A stretch of 64,000 nucleotides of DNA from Ascarosepion bandense (taxonomy: Eukaryota; Mollusca; Cephalopoda; Sepiida; Sepiidae). Both the position numbers and the translations under genes were made by a program. Every line of letters begins with the position of its first letter. Position 1 is the stretch's first letter. The notes beneath the pieces were generated by a model. The model had not been told where the DNA came from, made no database searches, and worked only from the letters and a program-made list of their open reading frames with translations. Shown here piece by piece: positions 53,951 through 63,967 of the stretch. Location of the stretch: NCBI GenBank assembly GCA_037127315.1, contig JBBBDQ010000421.1, forward strand, positions 3,887,501 through 3,951,500. The letters are read 5' to 3'.

Positions 53951-54604
53951 ACGTTGCTCGGGTGTAATGAAAGCTTTAAAACTTATCCATGGTCCTGGAG
54001 CTCAGACTCTTTGGACGTTGGCACGAAAGGCTAAAAATCAATAGTTGTTTCCAGTTAAAGCGAAACCGTAGACTGAAAGAAAAATGAATGGGTGTAAGTC
54101 AAATTTTGATTTCCTGGTATCGATATCAAATAAAATTTTTTCGTCGTAAACTGAATTTTGAAGGCTAAATAAGTCCTCTGAGTAAATGGTATCATGGCTG
54201 AGACTAAGAACTACAATTGTACCTACTTAGAGCCAAAACCGAAGCAAAAACTAAAATAAAAGGGCTGAAAAAATACAGACATACAAGCAGATAAACAGAC
54301 ACACACACAAACATCTTACCTTATATATCTATATATATATATATATCGATTTTCTGCACTATTGTAAGAACTGCAACCTTGAAACCTCTGAATATCGTTT
54401 TTTATGTCTTTGTCTATGAGTGTATCAAATTTGATTTAAATCGGACTACTCCTTCTATAACCCGATTTTCTCGATTATCGATTTTCGATATTTATCGGGG
54501 TACCTCGACACAAATCCTAGCTAAGAACACTTGCAGACGATTATAGTACAACTGCGTAAATTTTCAAGAAAATCGGTTCAGCCGCTTCGGAGTTTATAGG
54601 TAAC

Positions 54605-54639
<35 letters not shown>

Positions 54640-54665
54640 AAGTTCCATTTATAAATAAGTTTAGA
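53951..54665 (-). mobile_element. Non-autonomous Helitron (copy 7), 3' end damaged
   Basis: The minus-strand start is perfect (A|TCTAAACTTATTTATAAATG at 54665). At the other end the hairpin is cut after ACCCGAGCAACG, where an A11 run begins at 53940. The CTRR terminus is therefore missing. All internal blocks are present, including (TA)n at 54320-54345. Confidence 0.8.
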
Positions 54666-54709
54666 TAATACTTTATTTCACGGACGGGTCAGAATGGCTG
54701 AAAGAAAAG

Positions 54710-54985
54710 GAATGACAAACATGCTTTGTTCTAAGAGAGTTTTTGCACTGCTAAGTCATACACAAAATTATACTAACATGTTTATATTTGACCAACGCAG
54801 AGAAAATATAACCCGTTTGCAAGAACAAGTAGAGTGAAATGCATACAGAAAGAGAACGTCTTACTAATTCCTAACAGGAGTTGGACTTCCGGAAATTCTT
54901 GTGTGTTTCTGAAAAAGCCATATTTAGGATTCAAGATTCGTGAAGGCCGGATTTACCTGCGACGTCATTTACGATGACTCAGAGC
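54710..54985 (+). repeat. Interspersed repeat, unknown family (copy 2)
   Basis: Partner of 47800-48065. Confidence 0.55.
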
Positions 54986-55824
54986 CGGAGATAGTTTCTA
55001 TATCTAGTGAAAATATTTTGCCATGGGAATCCTTCTTCTTCTTTTATGTGCCGTCTCCCTTCCGGATGTTGGTGATCATGGTCCTCCGCATCGTCCTGTT
55101 CCTTATTGTTGTCTTGTTATTTCTCCTAAACCCTGTCCTGCCATCTACTTGCTTAAGCCCATCAAGTATGTCACGTGCTGCTTTCCTCTCTGTCACTTTA
55201 CCCTCTATTCGCCCTGTGAGTATCATATTCTCCAAGCCTTCATTACGTGCACCAGAAATTTCAACTGCCTCTTCCTGATGTTATCCATAATTTTCCTTCT
55301 TGTGTCCATTTTTTTCAAAAATCTCGCCCTTGATCACATATTAGGCCCATGGTATTCTCAGTATCCTTCTGTAGGAACACATTTATGTTGCTTCGAGTTT
55401 CTTCATCTTTGAGGAAATTTTCCATTATTCGCTGCCATACAGAAGGGCAGATATCACATAACAGTTCAGTACACTTTTCTTTGTTTCCAACGAAATCTTC
55501 CCGTCTCTTAATAGAGAAACTACAAAGCCTCCAGTAGGAGTTTCCTTTTCGTGTCTGCTATCAACGCTGTGCCATCTGCATATCTTATTAAGATTGTAGC
55601 CTCTAATAATGGATCCTGGCTGGATTTCTCGTTTACTCGAATTGCTTTGCTGTGTAAGTTGAATAAATCCGGTGAAAAGACACATCCTTATCATACACAC
55701 CTTTTCATTCCCTGTCCGTATGCAGGCGACTTGCTGTCAGTATTGATTTTTGATTATTCTAATGTCATTCTCGAAAATGTCGACGTTGCTGGGCAGCTCT
55801 AACAGAGCTTTGTGACGCACTTTG

Positions 55825-56445
55825 TCGAATGCCTTGGTAAATGTTCGTTTTAGGTCCCGAAGGCTTTTCCCCTTTCAAATTTATCCAAAATAGTATTATT
55901 TCTGTGCAAATGTATATGCTGAACTCAAATCAACAATTAGTTATTGAAGAAACCTACCTTTATTGATCTGAACGTCCAGAAAAAAAATCGAACTACATTT
56001 TGTCTCCCGTAACTCTAACGCAGTTATGTAATTAAGCACTGAATGACTTTCGGCGTAGGACAACAAATTTCGGTCTTTTTTCGGCCTATTTACTTCCTTC
56101 ACTGAAATTTCCGCCTATTTACTTCCTGTAATGAAAGTAATACGCGTAGAAAAAATCGCGTATTACTTTCATTACAAGAAGTAAATAGGCTGAAATTTGT
56201 GTCTACGCCGAAAGTCATTCTGCAGTTAATTACATGACTTCGTGAGAGTTACAGGAGACAAAAAGTGCGAGATGAAGTTGGATTTTTTCTGGTCGTTAAG
56301 ATCAATAAAGGTAAATTTCTTCAATAACTAATTGTTGATTTGAGTTTAGCATATACATTTGCACAGAGATAATGCTATTTTGGATAAATTTGAAGAGGGA
56401 AAAGCCTTCGGGACCTAAAACGAAAATTTACCAATGCATTTGCGC
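55825..56445. repeat. Foldback with ~290-bp arms inside the LINE
   Basis: Left arm 55825-56146 and right arm 56157-56445 are inverted copies with a 10-base loop (TAGAAAAAAT, 56147-56156). Landmarks: TTAGGTCCCGAAGGCTTTTC, CAAATGTATATGCTGAACTC, CAACAATTAGTTATTGAAGA, TGACTTTCGGCGTA, GTAATGAAAGTAATACGCG. The left arm also has a 40-bp internal duplication (GCCTATTTACTTCCT twice). The outermost bases of both arms contain the LINE coding stretch ACCAAGGCATT/ACCAATGCATT. Confidence 0.9.
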
Positions 56446-57034
56446 AGTCTATAAAACACAGGTAAACATCCTTGTGCATTTGTATTGCTCTTTCTGGTAA
56501 CATTATCAGTATAAATATCGAGTTCCGTTGTCTTTAACGAATCCGCACTGTTTTTTATCTATCTCTGAACTGATTCTGCTGTGCGCTCTATTATTCAGAA
56601 CTTGAATCATGAGTTTTATTATTTCGCTCATTAATCTGATTATTCGATTGAGTTCTCATTCCTTTGCACCTGGTTTCTTAAGCAGTGGTATGAAAATAGA
56701 TCTGCTTATGTCTTCCCGCAAATCACCGCTGTTTTAGATTCCATTTATTAGTTTTATAATCTTGTCTATGCTTAAATTGTCTTAGACTGTCATCCTCGAT
56801 ATTGCATTTCTGTCTGGCCCTGCCGCTTCGTTTCTTTTCAATTTGACCATTGCAACTTCCACATCTGTTTTTTATTAATTCCGGTCCGTTGATATTTCCG
56901 TGTAGTGTCGGTTGTTCTCTTTCATCGTGAAAGCGATCTCAGATATATTTGTCAGATCGCTGCATCTCGTTTATGAGCAAGATTTTGTCCTGTTTGTTGT
57001 CTTGTTTTTTATGCATATCTCTTTTATTTGTAGT

Positions 57035-57035
<1 letters not shown>

Positions 57036-57079
<44 letters not shown>
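57036..57079. repeat. (CT)n microsatellite
   Basis: About 21 CT units. 57200-57330 contains TTTTGTTTGTTTG and T/G runs. Confidence 0.97.
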
Positions 57080-57081
<2 letters not shown>

Positions 57082-57333
57082 CATTCTTCTTTGAGCAATT
57101 CATCTTTAGCGTATTTACATCTGTTTCTTATTTTCTTGTGTAGTTTCCTAACTCCCTATCTTGGCATTCTTTTCTGTTTCCTTTGCATCATCTCAATAGT
57201 CTCATTTGTTATACACACGCATCTCTGCCTGCATGTGTAATCATGTGGTTGTCGCTAACAAAATATTTTGATTTTTTTTTTGTTTGTTTGTTTTTTGGGG
57301 TTTTTTTTTTTTGGTTTTTTTTTTGCCTCACAA

Positions 57334-58030
57334 GAAAACCGAATGCATGGTCATCAGTAAAAAGGGTAGCCCAATATGCCAAATACAGGTCGAGGATACT
57401 AAAATCAAGCAGGTACAAAAATTTAAATACCTGGGAAGTGTTCTAACAAATGACGGAAAGTGCGACACAGAAATCTGAAGGCGAATTGGTATGGCGAAGG
57501 AAGCATTCCAGAAATTGAGTAAAGTATTAAGAATTAGGACAATTTCGCTAGAAACAAAGAAGAGAGAACTGGATTGTTATGTGTTGTCAGTTCTCCAATA
57601 TGGCAGTGAATTCTGGACAATATCATCAAAGATAAAGGAAAAACTTGAAGCAATTGAAATATGGTTCTACAAAAGGATGCTGCGAATATCATAGATTGAG
57701 CATGTGAGCAATGATGAGGTTTTGGAAAGGATGGAAACGAAAAGGAAATTAATACTGAGCAACAGGGAGAGAGAGCTGAAGTTCCTGGGATACGCAATGA
57801 GGAAGGAGGGCTTGGAGAATCTGATACTAGCAGACCAGATAGAGGGAAGGAGAGAAAGTTTAAAGCAGCGGTTTACATGTTTGAAGGGCCTGATCAGATG
57901 GGTGATGGGAAGAGGGTTGCATGATGTAACAGAAGAAGGCGTGCTAAGAGCCACCAGGGATAAGGAGACGTGGAAAGCTATGATCGCCTACGTCCTAAAG
58001 GGACAGGGCACAGAAGAAGAAGAAGAAGTT
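57334..58030 (+). pseudogene. RTE-like LINE 3' end (copy 5)
   Basis: KKTECMVISKKGSPICQIQV, KQVQKFKYLGSVLTNDGKCD, RIGMAKEAFQKLSKVLRIRT, WFYKRMLRIS then a TAG, VSNDEVLERMETKRKLILSN, GLENLILADQIEGRR, RATRDKETWKAMIAYVLKGQ and GT, ending in (GAA)n at 58012-58029. Stops at about 57477 and 57693 are single-base changes; otherwise the frame is well kept. Confidence 0.85.
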
Positions 58031-58554
58031 TCACATACAATTAAAATGTTAACGTTTAACCTACTGATCTGCTTTGTTTTCCAGCTATTGACGTTCTAAC
58101 ATTCCATGTACCTAGAATTTTTTTTTTTGTTTGATGCAAGCTGGGTAATGGTTTGGTGACACCTGTCGCTCATGACTCTCCTTTCCATGCAAGGATCCAT
58201 CCCGAGGAATTTTATCCCGTTTACGCCGTTTACACTGGATGACGTACAGGTGATACCTGTTGTGTATGTCGCTTTTTACCAGGTGAGGAGTTAATTTCTT
58301 TAGACTTAACTTTCTTCAAGCCGTTAGGTTATATATATTGATAGTTTATCGCCCTGATGTTTCATGGGATTAACAGTGAAGTGGTTTCTCGTTGCCTTCT
58401 CCGCTGTGGCTTATTGAGATACTGCTTCTAGTTAGAAGGCCCTTGACGCATCGAGTTTTTTTTTTTTTTTTTTTGCTCTTTAATTTTTTATTCTGCTAGG
58501 TTGCTAACAACACTCTTCACTTAAAAAACGACGATCAAATACATACCTACTTAC
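58031..58554. other. No gene recognised
   Basis: 58125-58400 is GC-richer with CCAGGTGAGGAGTTAATTTC and TTCATGGGATTAACAGTGAA; it looks like part of an interspersed element, but no other copy lies in this window. Poly-T at 58458-58475. Confidence 0.4.
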
Positions 58555-58905
58555 AGATAGATAGATAGATAGATAGATGTGGTTCTACGGAAGGATGTTG
58601 AGGATACCACGGACCGAACATTTGAACAACGACGAGGTTTTGGAGAGGATGGAAACGAACGTTTCTTGGACATGTAATGAGGAAAGCTGGCTTGGAGAAT
58701 CATATATTCACAGGACAGACAGAGAGAAAGAGAAACAGGAGAAAGCAACACGTGACATACTTGATGGGATTCAGAAAATAGATGGCAGAGCAAGGCTTGG
58801 GAGGAGTAACAAGAGAAAATGTGTTAAGAGCTAGAACAGATAGGAAGAGGTGGAAGGTCATGATCACCTACGTCCTGAACGAACACGGCACATGAAGAAA
58901 AAGTC
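58555..58905 (+). pseudogene. RTE-like LINE 3' end after (GATA)n
   Basis: (GATA)n at 58556-58577 runs straight into MWFYGRMLRIPRTEHLNNDE and VLERMETN. Then, after frame changes, FLGHVMRKAGLENHIFTGQT, ATRDILDGIQKIDGRARLGR and a last HVLNEHGT with AAGAAAAAG. Closer to the 55025 copy than to the others. Confidence 0.75.
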
Positions 58906-59187
58906 AGTCTCGACAAAGAAAACATTATATTCCGAGGCCTCAATCAACTGACATTCACGTTTGTAAACATTTTTATCAGTACGGATGGTAAATACATACA
59001 TGTATGCATACGCGTTAATAGGAGTACAGTGCCAAAATAAAGACCTGGGCTCAAAAAATAGCACCTGTTCAGTTTGACTCTTGGAACCTGACTGATGAAC
59101 TAGCCACTTTTATCACTGTATAAAGTGACATTACTAAAAAACCATTACGTGACTCGCGTGACATCATCTCAACTAAACAGAGATAAT
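58906..59187. other. No gene recognised
   Basis: 59088-59175 (GATGAACTAGCCACTTTTAT, CCATTACGTGACTCGCGTGA) weakly resembles 48252-48305. Confidence 0.35.
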
Positions 59188-59655
59188 TTTTTTATAATTT
59201 CACCCCAAGCAAGGCATTCCATTGCCACTATTGCGCATGGGGCTACATAGGGGAAGGAGTGGTTAGGTGTAGGAAATGTCAGAAGGAAGGTGATAGATGG
59301 GTAAGGATACCGAGGATGAGGGTTGGGCAGATGGGAAGAGGGTTTGAAAGAATGGGAGCGAGTTAGTTTGTTAGGAGGTGTCTATTGACCTTACATTTAA
59401 ACTCCTGGAGATTGTAGCCGTCGGGGAAGCAATCATGTGGAAGGGAATTCCACAGTCGGAAAGTGCGACAAAAGAAACTGTTGGAGTAGAAGTTGCGGTT
59501 GCATTTTATCGGTTTCACTGTAAAAGGGTGGGATCTAGTTGCTAATCTAGTTCCTCGTGCAAATTCGTATCTAGGGAGTAGCAGTGATCTAAGTTCATTG
59601 GAGCAGAAGCCGTGAAACTATTTATAGAAGAGACACAGGGAAACCACGCCCTACA
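59188..59655 (-). pseudogene. APE-type LINE 3' end
   Basis: Minus strand: FLCLFYK.FHGFCSNEL-like start near 59650, RFTRGTRLATRSHPFTVKPI (around 59560-59510), then SFVALSDCGIPFHMIASPTA-type decayed coding, 3' UTR, and terminus CTATGTAGCCCCATGCGCAA ... TTGCTTGGGGTGAAATTATA. Very close to the copy at 2128-2530. Confidence 0.82.
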
Positions 59656-59861
59656 ATTCTTTGTTATTCTGTAGCGCCAATCTGCAGGATCCGACGAAGA
59701 ACAGGGTTCAATAAAATCTGCTGAGTTTGTTTGCTTAAATCTATTTTTAATCATTTATCTGAGAAAAAGATTGTGTATAGTTTATATCTGAACGAGTTGG
59801 GTGCCATACATGACACATATGGGACAGTCTATATCTGACATGGTTATTTAAGAAAATAAGT
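59656..59861. other. No feature recognised
   Basis: Unique spacer between a LINE tail and a SINE. Confidence 0.5.
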
Positions 59862-60147
59862 CGAGTTCTTAGGTCAGTCAGTTAAGTGCTATACGTGATA
59901 CACGCTTGGGCGATCATGTGTCGAAAGAGACATGACTGACTGGGCAGAAGATTATCCCGCAGTAGGTTGCCACTGCTTTCTGCGGTAGACTGGTTATTTA
60001 ACCCATAACTGGAGGGAAGAGACGGATTAATACCTTTCCCAAGGGTATTTGCGCGTAAGTGAATGCAAGGAATTTGGCTGAAATTCGAACTCGGCCCACC
60101 GATTTCGCGTTCCGAGCCGATATCCAATGCTCCACAACGCACATCCT
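59862..60147 (-). mobile_element. tRNA-derived SINE, long form (copy 3)
   Basis: Minus strand: GATGTGCGTTGTGGAGCATT, GGCCGAGTTCGAATTTCAGC, GCGCAAATACCCTTGGGAAA, ACTGGGGTAAT-type middle, CTGCGGGATAATCTTCTGCC, CATGTCTCTTTCGACACATG and ACTTAACTGACTGACCT. A 30-bp part present in copies 1 and 2 (around GGTTACCGACTAAGGCAATA) is missing. Confidence 0.82.
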
Positions 60148-60384
60148 TAGGTAAATACTCAAAAAGATTGTTCGTACACTGAATCTAATCATAAGAAATT
60201 CTGAGAAAATACCTCTTGATATCTGATATGATACTTCTTTTTCGAGAAGTGAGTGATATAAATTAACTACTTTTAAATAACTATCATACCCGCCGATACA
60301 GTTTTAACAATAAAATAAATAATTTTACCTGCTGACATTGTTAAACTCGATTGCCTCGATTCATGTCTTTAGGGTCACAACCAT

Positions 60385-60490
60385 AAAAGTCTATGCTACA
60401 AAAGATTCAACTGCAATGGGCAGGACACATGAAAAAGCGGTGAGAGTCTTTGTCTTTGCCTAATTGTCTTTTCACTTCATACATATAGGA
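60385..60490 (+). pseudogene. LINE tail fragment (WAGH motif)
   Basis: MLQKIQLQWAGHMKKR, stop, ESLSLPNCLFTSYI resembles the QLRWAGHVxRM..RLPKxLxYGEL motif of another LINE tail type. Only about 30 residues, so tentative. Confidence 0.4.
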
Positions 60491-61138
60491 AATGGTTAAT
60501 GTTTATTTATTCGGCTTTGTGTCATACATAACCGAACTCCCTACAACTTAGGTTTTATCCGCTATCGTTAGAAGGTTGGCAGCAGGTTGGAGATTGGAAT
60601 GTGTGGATTTGTGAAAGAATAAAAGTATACATTTTACATCTTTAAATAGAAATATATTGATAGAAAAGAATAACATGAATTGGTAGAAGTTAAATGTTCA
60701 ATTAGACACATTAAGAAGTTAAGTGTAGAGTTTGTAGTAGGCCTTGCAAGAGTGAGTTTATATGTACGTCAAGTAATCGGGTAAACGATGAAGAAGAAGG
60801 AGGTGAGAGAGAAAGAGAGAAGCAATAATAATACGGTCGCTTGACGTTTGTCAAAGGTACATGTTAATTGCTCGTCATCTTAACTCACTGACGAGGGTCG
60901 TTTTATTTCGTTTTATATATATATATATATAAAAATATATATATATAAAAATATATATATATTAAAAAAGGATTAATTCAAAGATGTTGAATGGCCATTT
61001 CGACATGAAGATCCCCACGGGGGACGACACATCACCTCAGCAACAGAAAAAAACTTTCAGAAACTGGAGAAAAATTAGTCTACTTTTCCTTTTTAAATAG
61101 ATTGCAAAGAAATTAAAAAATAAATAATAAAATAAATT
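60491..61138. other. No gene recognised
   Basis: TA-rich at 60915-60965. 60790-60880 contains a purine-rich stretch. Otherwise unique. Confidence 0.5.
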
Positions 61139-61151
61139 GAATTCCCAAACG

Positions 61152-61203
<52 letters not shown>

Positions 61204-61216
61204 CGTTTGGGAATTC
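61139..61216. repeat. (TA)n palindrome with 16-bp unique arms
   Basis: GAATTCCCAAACGAAA at 61139-61154 and its exact complement TTTCGTTTGGGAATTC at 61201-61216 flank a pure TA run, giving a perfect 78-bp palindrome. Confidence 0.95.
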
Positions 61217-61541
61217 ACTCCCGGATGTGATTCTGGCCTTTCCATTAGACGGCAAACATTTCGCATAGAGGTGTAAAATATCGCAAGTTTGTGTGTGCTA
61301 AGCAAAGTTTGTAAATTCGAGAAAATTCGTGTATTTCTAACAATGAGTCAGATTTGAATTTTAAATATAGATCTTGTTTTATTCATCACAGAACTTAAAA
61401 TTTATCAGCCCGACCAAGATGCCCTAGACCACAATAATTACAAATGTGGTCATATTTTGGAAAATGGACCAGGCTAAGAAATTTTCAGCTCCCCAGTACA
61501 CGCGCACACACAATACATGTACACATATACACACACATACA

Positions 61542-63132
61542 TATAAACTGCGTCTAGAGATTATATGCAAAAGAGGTATTGTCAAATATTTTATGTAAAA
61601 TTCATAGATATGTGTTATCCAATGAAATAATTTGTACTATTATGTATCGCGAGTAAGCATGAAAGCAATTAAGTCCCAATTTTCAATTTCAGATTGATAT
61701 TCAGTATTTGTTCAGTAATTATAGCAATTTGCAGTGTCAAGAGATTATTTGCAAGAACTAGAATTTAGTATTAGGGCTCGTAAAAAAGAACTAACAATGC
61801 ATGAAAAGAACTATATAATCAAAGAAATTAGCAAAGGAAAGTCTTTGCCTCAAATTTCTAAGGATTTGAAAAGGGATCATCGAACAATCAAGAAAATATG
61901 TCAAATTGGAATTCAACCAAGAAAAAAAGTCTCGGGCTGAATTCAGGAATTTAACAAAGCGAGATCTATCACGTATCCGAAGAGAATTAATAAGAAACCC
62001 AAATGTGTCAAGTGCGTTCATATTTGAGGCCGCTGGAGTTCTTATGTTGTCAAGGGAAACAAGTTGTAAAGCATTAAGGAAGTTTGCTAATGTAAAAAAT
62101 CAAATAAAGAAACCCATTTTAACAAAAAAATACATAAGGAAAGAAGATTGCAGTGAGCCAAAAAATACATGAAAACTGATTTCAGTAAAGTGCTTTTTAC
62201 AGACGAATCAAAGATCACCCTCGATGTGCAAATGGATGGGCTCGAGGATGGGTTTACAAGCAATATGAATCAAAAATTTTAAACGCCAACAAGGCGGCGG
62301 TGGGATCATGATATGGGCTGGGATTATTTGTAATGAGCTCGTGAGTTCATTTAAATTGAAAGACGGGGTTAAAATGAATTCCAAAAGTTACTATGATTTT
62401 CTAGAGTAATATTTCTTTGAATGGCATGATAACCAGCCAAGCGTAGATCTATGATCTTTATGCAAGACAATGCATCGTCATGCATCAAAGTTTACTAAAT
62501 CCTGGTTGAAAGAAAAGGGATTTGTTGAAGATTCTCTTATGGACTGGCTTTCAAATAGCTATGACTTGAATCCCACTGAGAACCTGTGGAGCATCCTCAA
62601 GAGAGATAGTTATTCTAATGGAAGGCAATTCAACAGCAAGTGTGACCTCTGGGAGGCAGTTAAAGTTGCTGCAAACAACTTACCAGCCGCTAAAATTGCA
62701 AATCTAACATCAGATGTTGACAATAGGCTGCTAAGAGTTATTAAAAAGAAAGGAGCATTTGTGCAATAACTTTTAGGAGGTTCTTATTATTCTTTGTTAA
62801 TATATCTTTTATTTTTTAAATATTTTTTTATGTTTTTCCTTTAGAAACTAACGAATTTGTTTTAAAATCTTTTCATATTATATTTTTACATTAGTTTTAC
62901 AAGGCATAATAATGTAAAAGTATCAAAATAAATAGTTGCAAATAAACTACTGACAGACACATTGGTCTCTTTTGTTAACTTTCCAACCAAAAACAATAGT
63001 TTTCTCTATCATTATATAAGTTAATAATATTGAGTAGAATCTAAACAACATCATAATAGGACTTTTAACATTAAAGACGCAACTCTTTATACCAATTCAT
63101 AACTTGCATATAATCTCTAGACGCAGTTTATA
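61542..63132 (+). mobile_element. Tc1/mariner-superfamily element with perfect TIRs
   Basis: The 29-bp TIRs 61542-61570 (TATAAACTGCGTCTAGAGAT plus TATATGCAA) and 63104-63132 are exact inverted copies. The 1.59-kb length is normal for a Tc1-like element. The interior carries a decayed transposase from 61734 to 62769. The TIRs lie next to CATACA/CATATG rather than a clear TA duplication beyond the terminal TA. Confidence 0.88.
61734..62769 (+). pseudogene. Tc1-like transposase, frameshifted
   Basis: The transposase binds TIRs and cuts DNA with a DDE catalytic triad. The N-terminal helix-turn-helix appears as KNYIIKEISKGKSLPQISKD and LKRDHRTIKKI (61806-61895). A second DNA-binding part, LSRIRRELIRNPNVSS, follows in the next frame (61963-62010). 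First Asp in VLFTDESK near 62191-62213; second in MQDNAS near 62460-62477; Glu in DLNPTENLWSILKRD near 62563-62607. Frame breaks occur near 61905, 62165, 62250, 62400 and 62478. Allowing for the last, 36 or 37 residues separate the second Asp from Glu, more than the 34 of Tc1 proper. Confidence 0.85.
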
Positions 63133-63135
63133 CAT

Positions 63136-63175
63136 ATGTGTGTTTGTGTGCTCGTGCGTGCGTGCGTGCGTGCAT
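63136..63175. repeat. TG/CGTG microsatellite
   Basis: TGTGTGTTTGTGTGCTCGTG followed by CGTGCGTGCGTGCGTGCATG just outside the Tc1-like right TIR. Confidence 0.9.
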
Positions 63176-63300
63176 GCAAATGGCATGAGAAATCGGAAAG
63201 CCAATTTCGAATCGCAGTTGAGGTTTTACACTCACTTATGCGCAAATAAATGCGCTTGGAAAAGGTATGCATCCATCTCTTTCCCCACGCCTCAGCAATG
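63176..63300 (+). mobile_element. tRNA-derived SINE, short form
   Basis: GAGAAATCGGAAAGCCAATT, TTCGAATCGCAG (box B-like), ACTCACTTATGCGCAAATAA and CTTGGAAAAGGTATGCATCC, CATCTCTTTCC. Diverged in the first 30 bases; no 5S head. Confidence 0.65.
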
Positions 63301-63438
63301 AGTAAATAGCAGTGCAGAATGGGTCGTATAGCCCTTATTGACAACCAGTCTAGGAAAAGGAAAACTATGAATTCAAACTATTCAAGGGCAATTAAAAATC
63401 AATAGGAATATTGATAGTTTATAGACATATACCTAGAC

Positions 63439-63439
<1 letters not shown>

Positions 63440-63484
<45 letters not shown>
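63440..63484. repeat. (TA)n microsatellite
   Basis: Target region of the MITE that follows. A second TA run at 63733-63760 flanks its other end. Confidence 0.95.
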
Positions 63485-63488
<4 letters not shown>

Positions 63489-63725
63489 GGTGTCCCCCAA
63501 AAAAATGTGTACACATTTTAAATAATTGTAAACTTGGTGTTTATTATTTCAAAAATATAAAAATATTTACAAGTATCATTTTATTGTTTTTTTACTGCGT
63601 TTTGACTATATTTTGAATAATTGTAAATAGCCAATAATTAAACTGTTTATGTTTATTTTGCAGATTCAATCACTCAACACAATAATGACAGCCAATGTGT
63701 ATACATCTTTTGGGGAAACCCTATA
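63484..63725. mobile_element. 242-bp MITE with ACAGGGTGTCCC-type ends
   Basis: Left end TACAGGGTGTCCCCCAAAAA then AATGTGTACACATT; right end read inward TATAGGGTTTCCCCAAAAGA then TGTATACACATTGG. TIRs of about 32 bp with several differences, AT-rich interior, no frame, TA on both sides. Typical of a non-autonomous Tc1/mariner relative. Confidence 0.8.
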
Positions 63726-63729
63726 TCTA

Positions 63730-63762
<33 letters not shown>

Positions 63763-63877
63763 TACACTAGCCTATATATATACGCATCGTTCATTCAGCA
63801 ATGACTTAGAACACTCTCAGCTATTGTGCGTGTATAATGATAATATACACGATAAAAAGTCTGCATGCTTCTACAGA

Positions 63878-63941
63878 GCGCCCGTAACTCAGAGCTAGAA
63901 TCGCCGACTGACACCAATTCGGTCGGGTTTCAATCCTGGGT
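63878..63941 (+). mobile_element. tRNA-like SINE head
   Basis: GCGCCCGTAACTCAGAGCTA resembles the 5' end of a tRNA with an A-box region, GCCGACTGACACCAATTCGG an anticodon arm, and TCGGGTTTCAATCCTGGGTA a T arm with box B GGTTTCAATCC. The acceptor stem does not close, so it is a derived head, different in sequence from the other SINEs here. Confidence 0.6.
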
Positions 63942-63967
63942 AAAAAGCAATCGGCTGTCTGCCCGTA

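Larger units (their letters stand above)
55025..57200 (-). mobile_element. RTE-like LINE, RT plus tail, split by a foldback
   Basis: Coding order on the minus strand: traces of the RT N-terminal part between about 57180 and 56450 (noisy); the foldback 56445-55825; FTKAFDKVRHKALLELLSNV near 55835-55775 (first catalytic Asp); RYADGTALIADTKRKL near 55590-55545 (motif C with YADG); LETKKSVLNCYVISALLYGS near 55490; then the tail with YRRILRIPW, GLENMILTGRIEGKVTERKA and KGDGT, and AAGAAGAAGGA at 55029-55040. The longest copy of the family here, full of stops. Confidence 0.75.
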
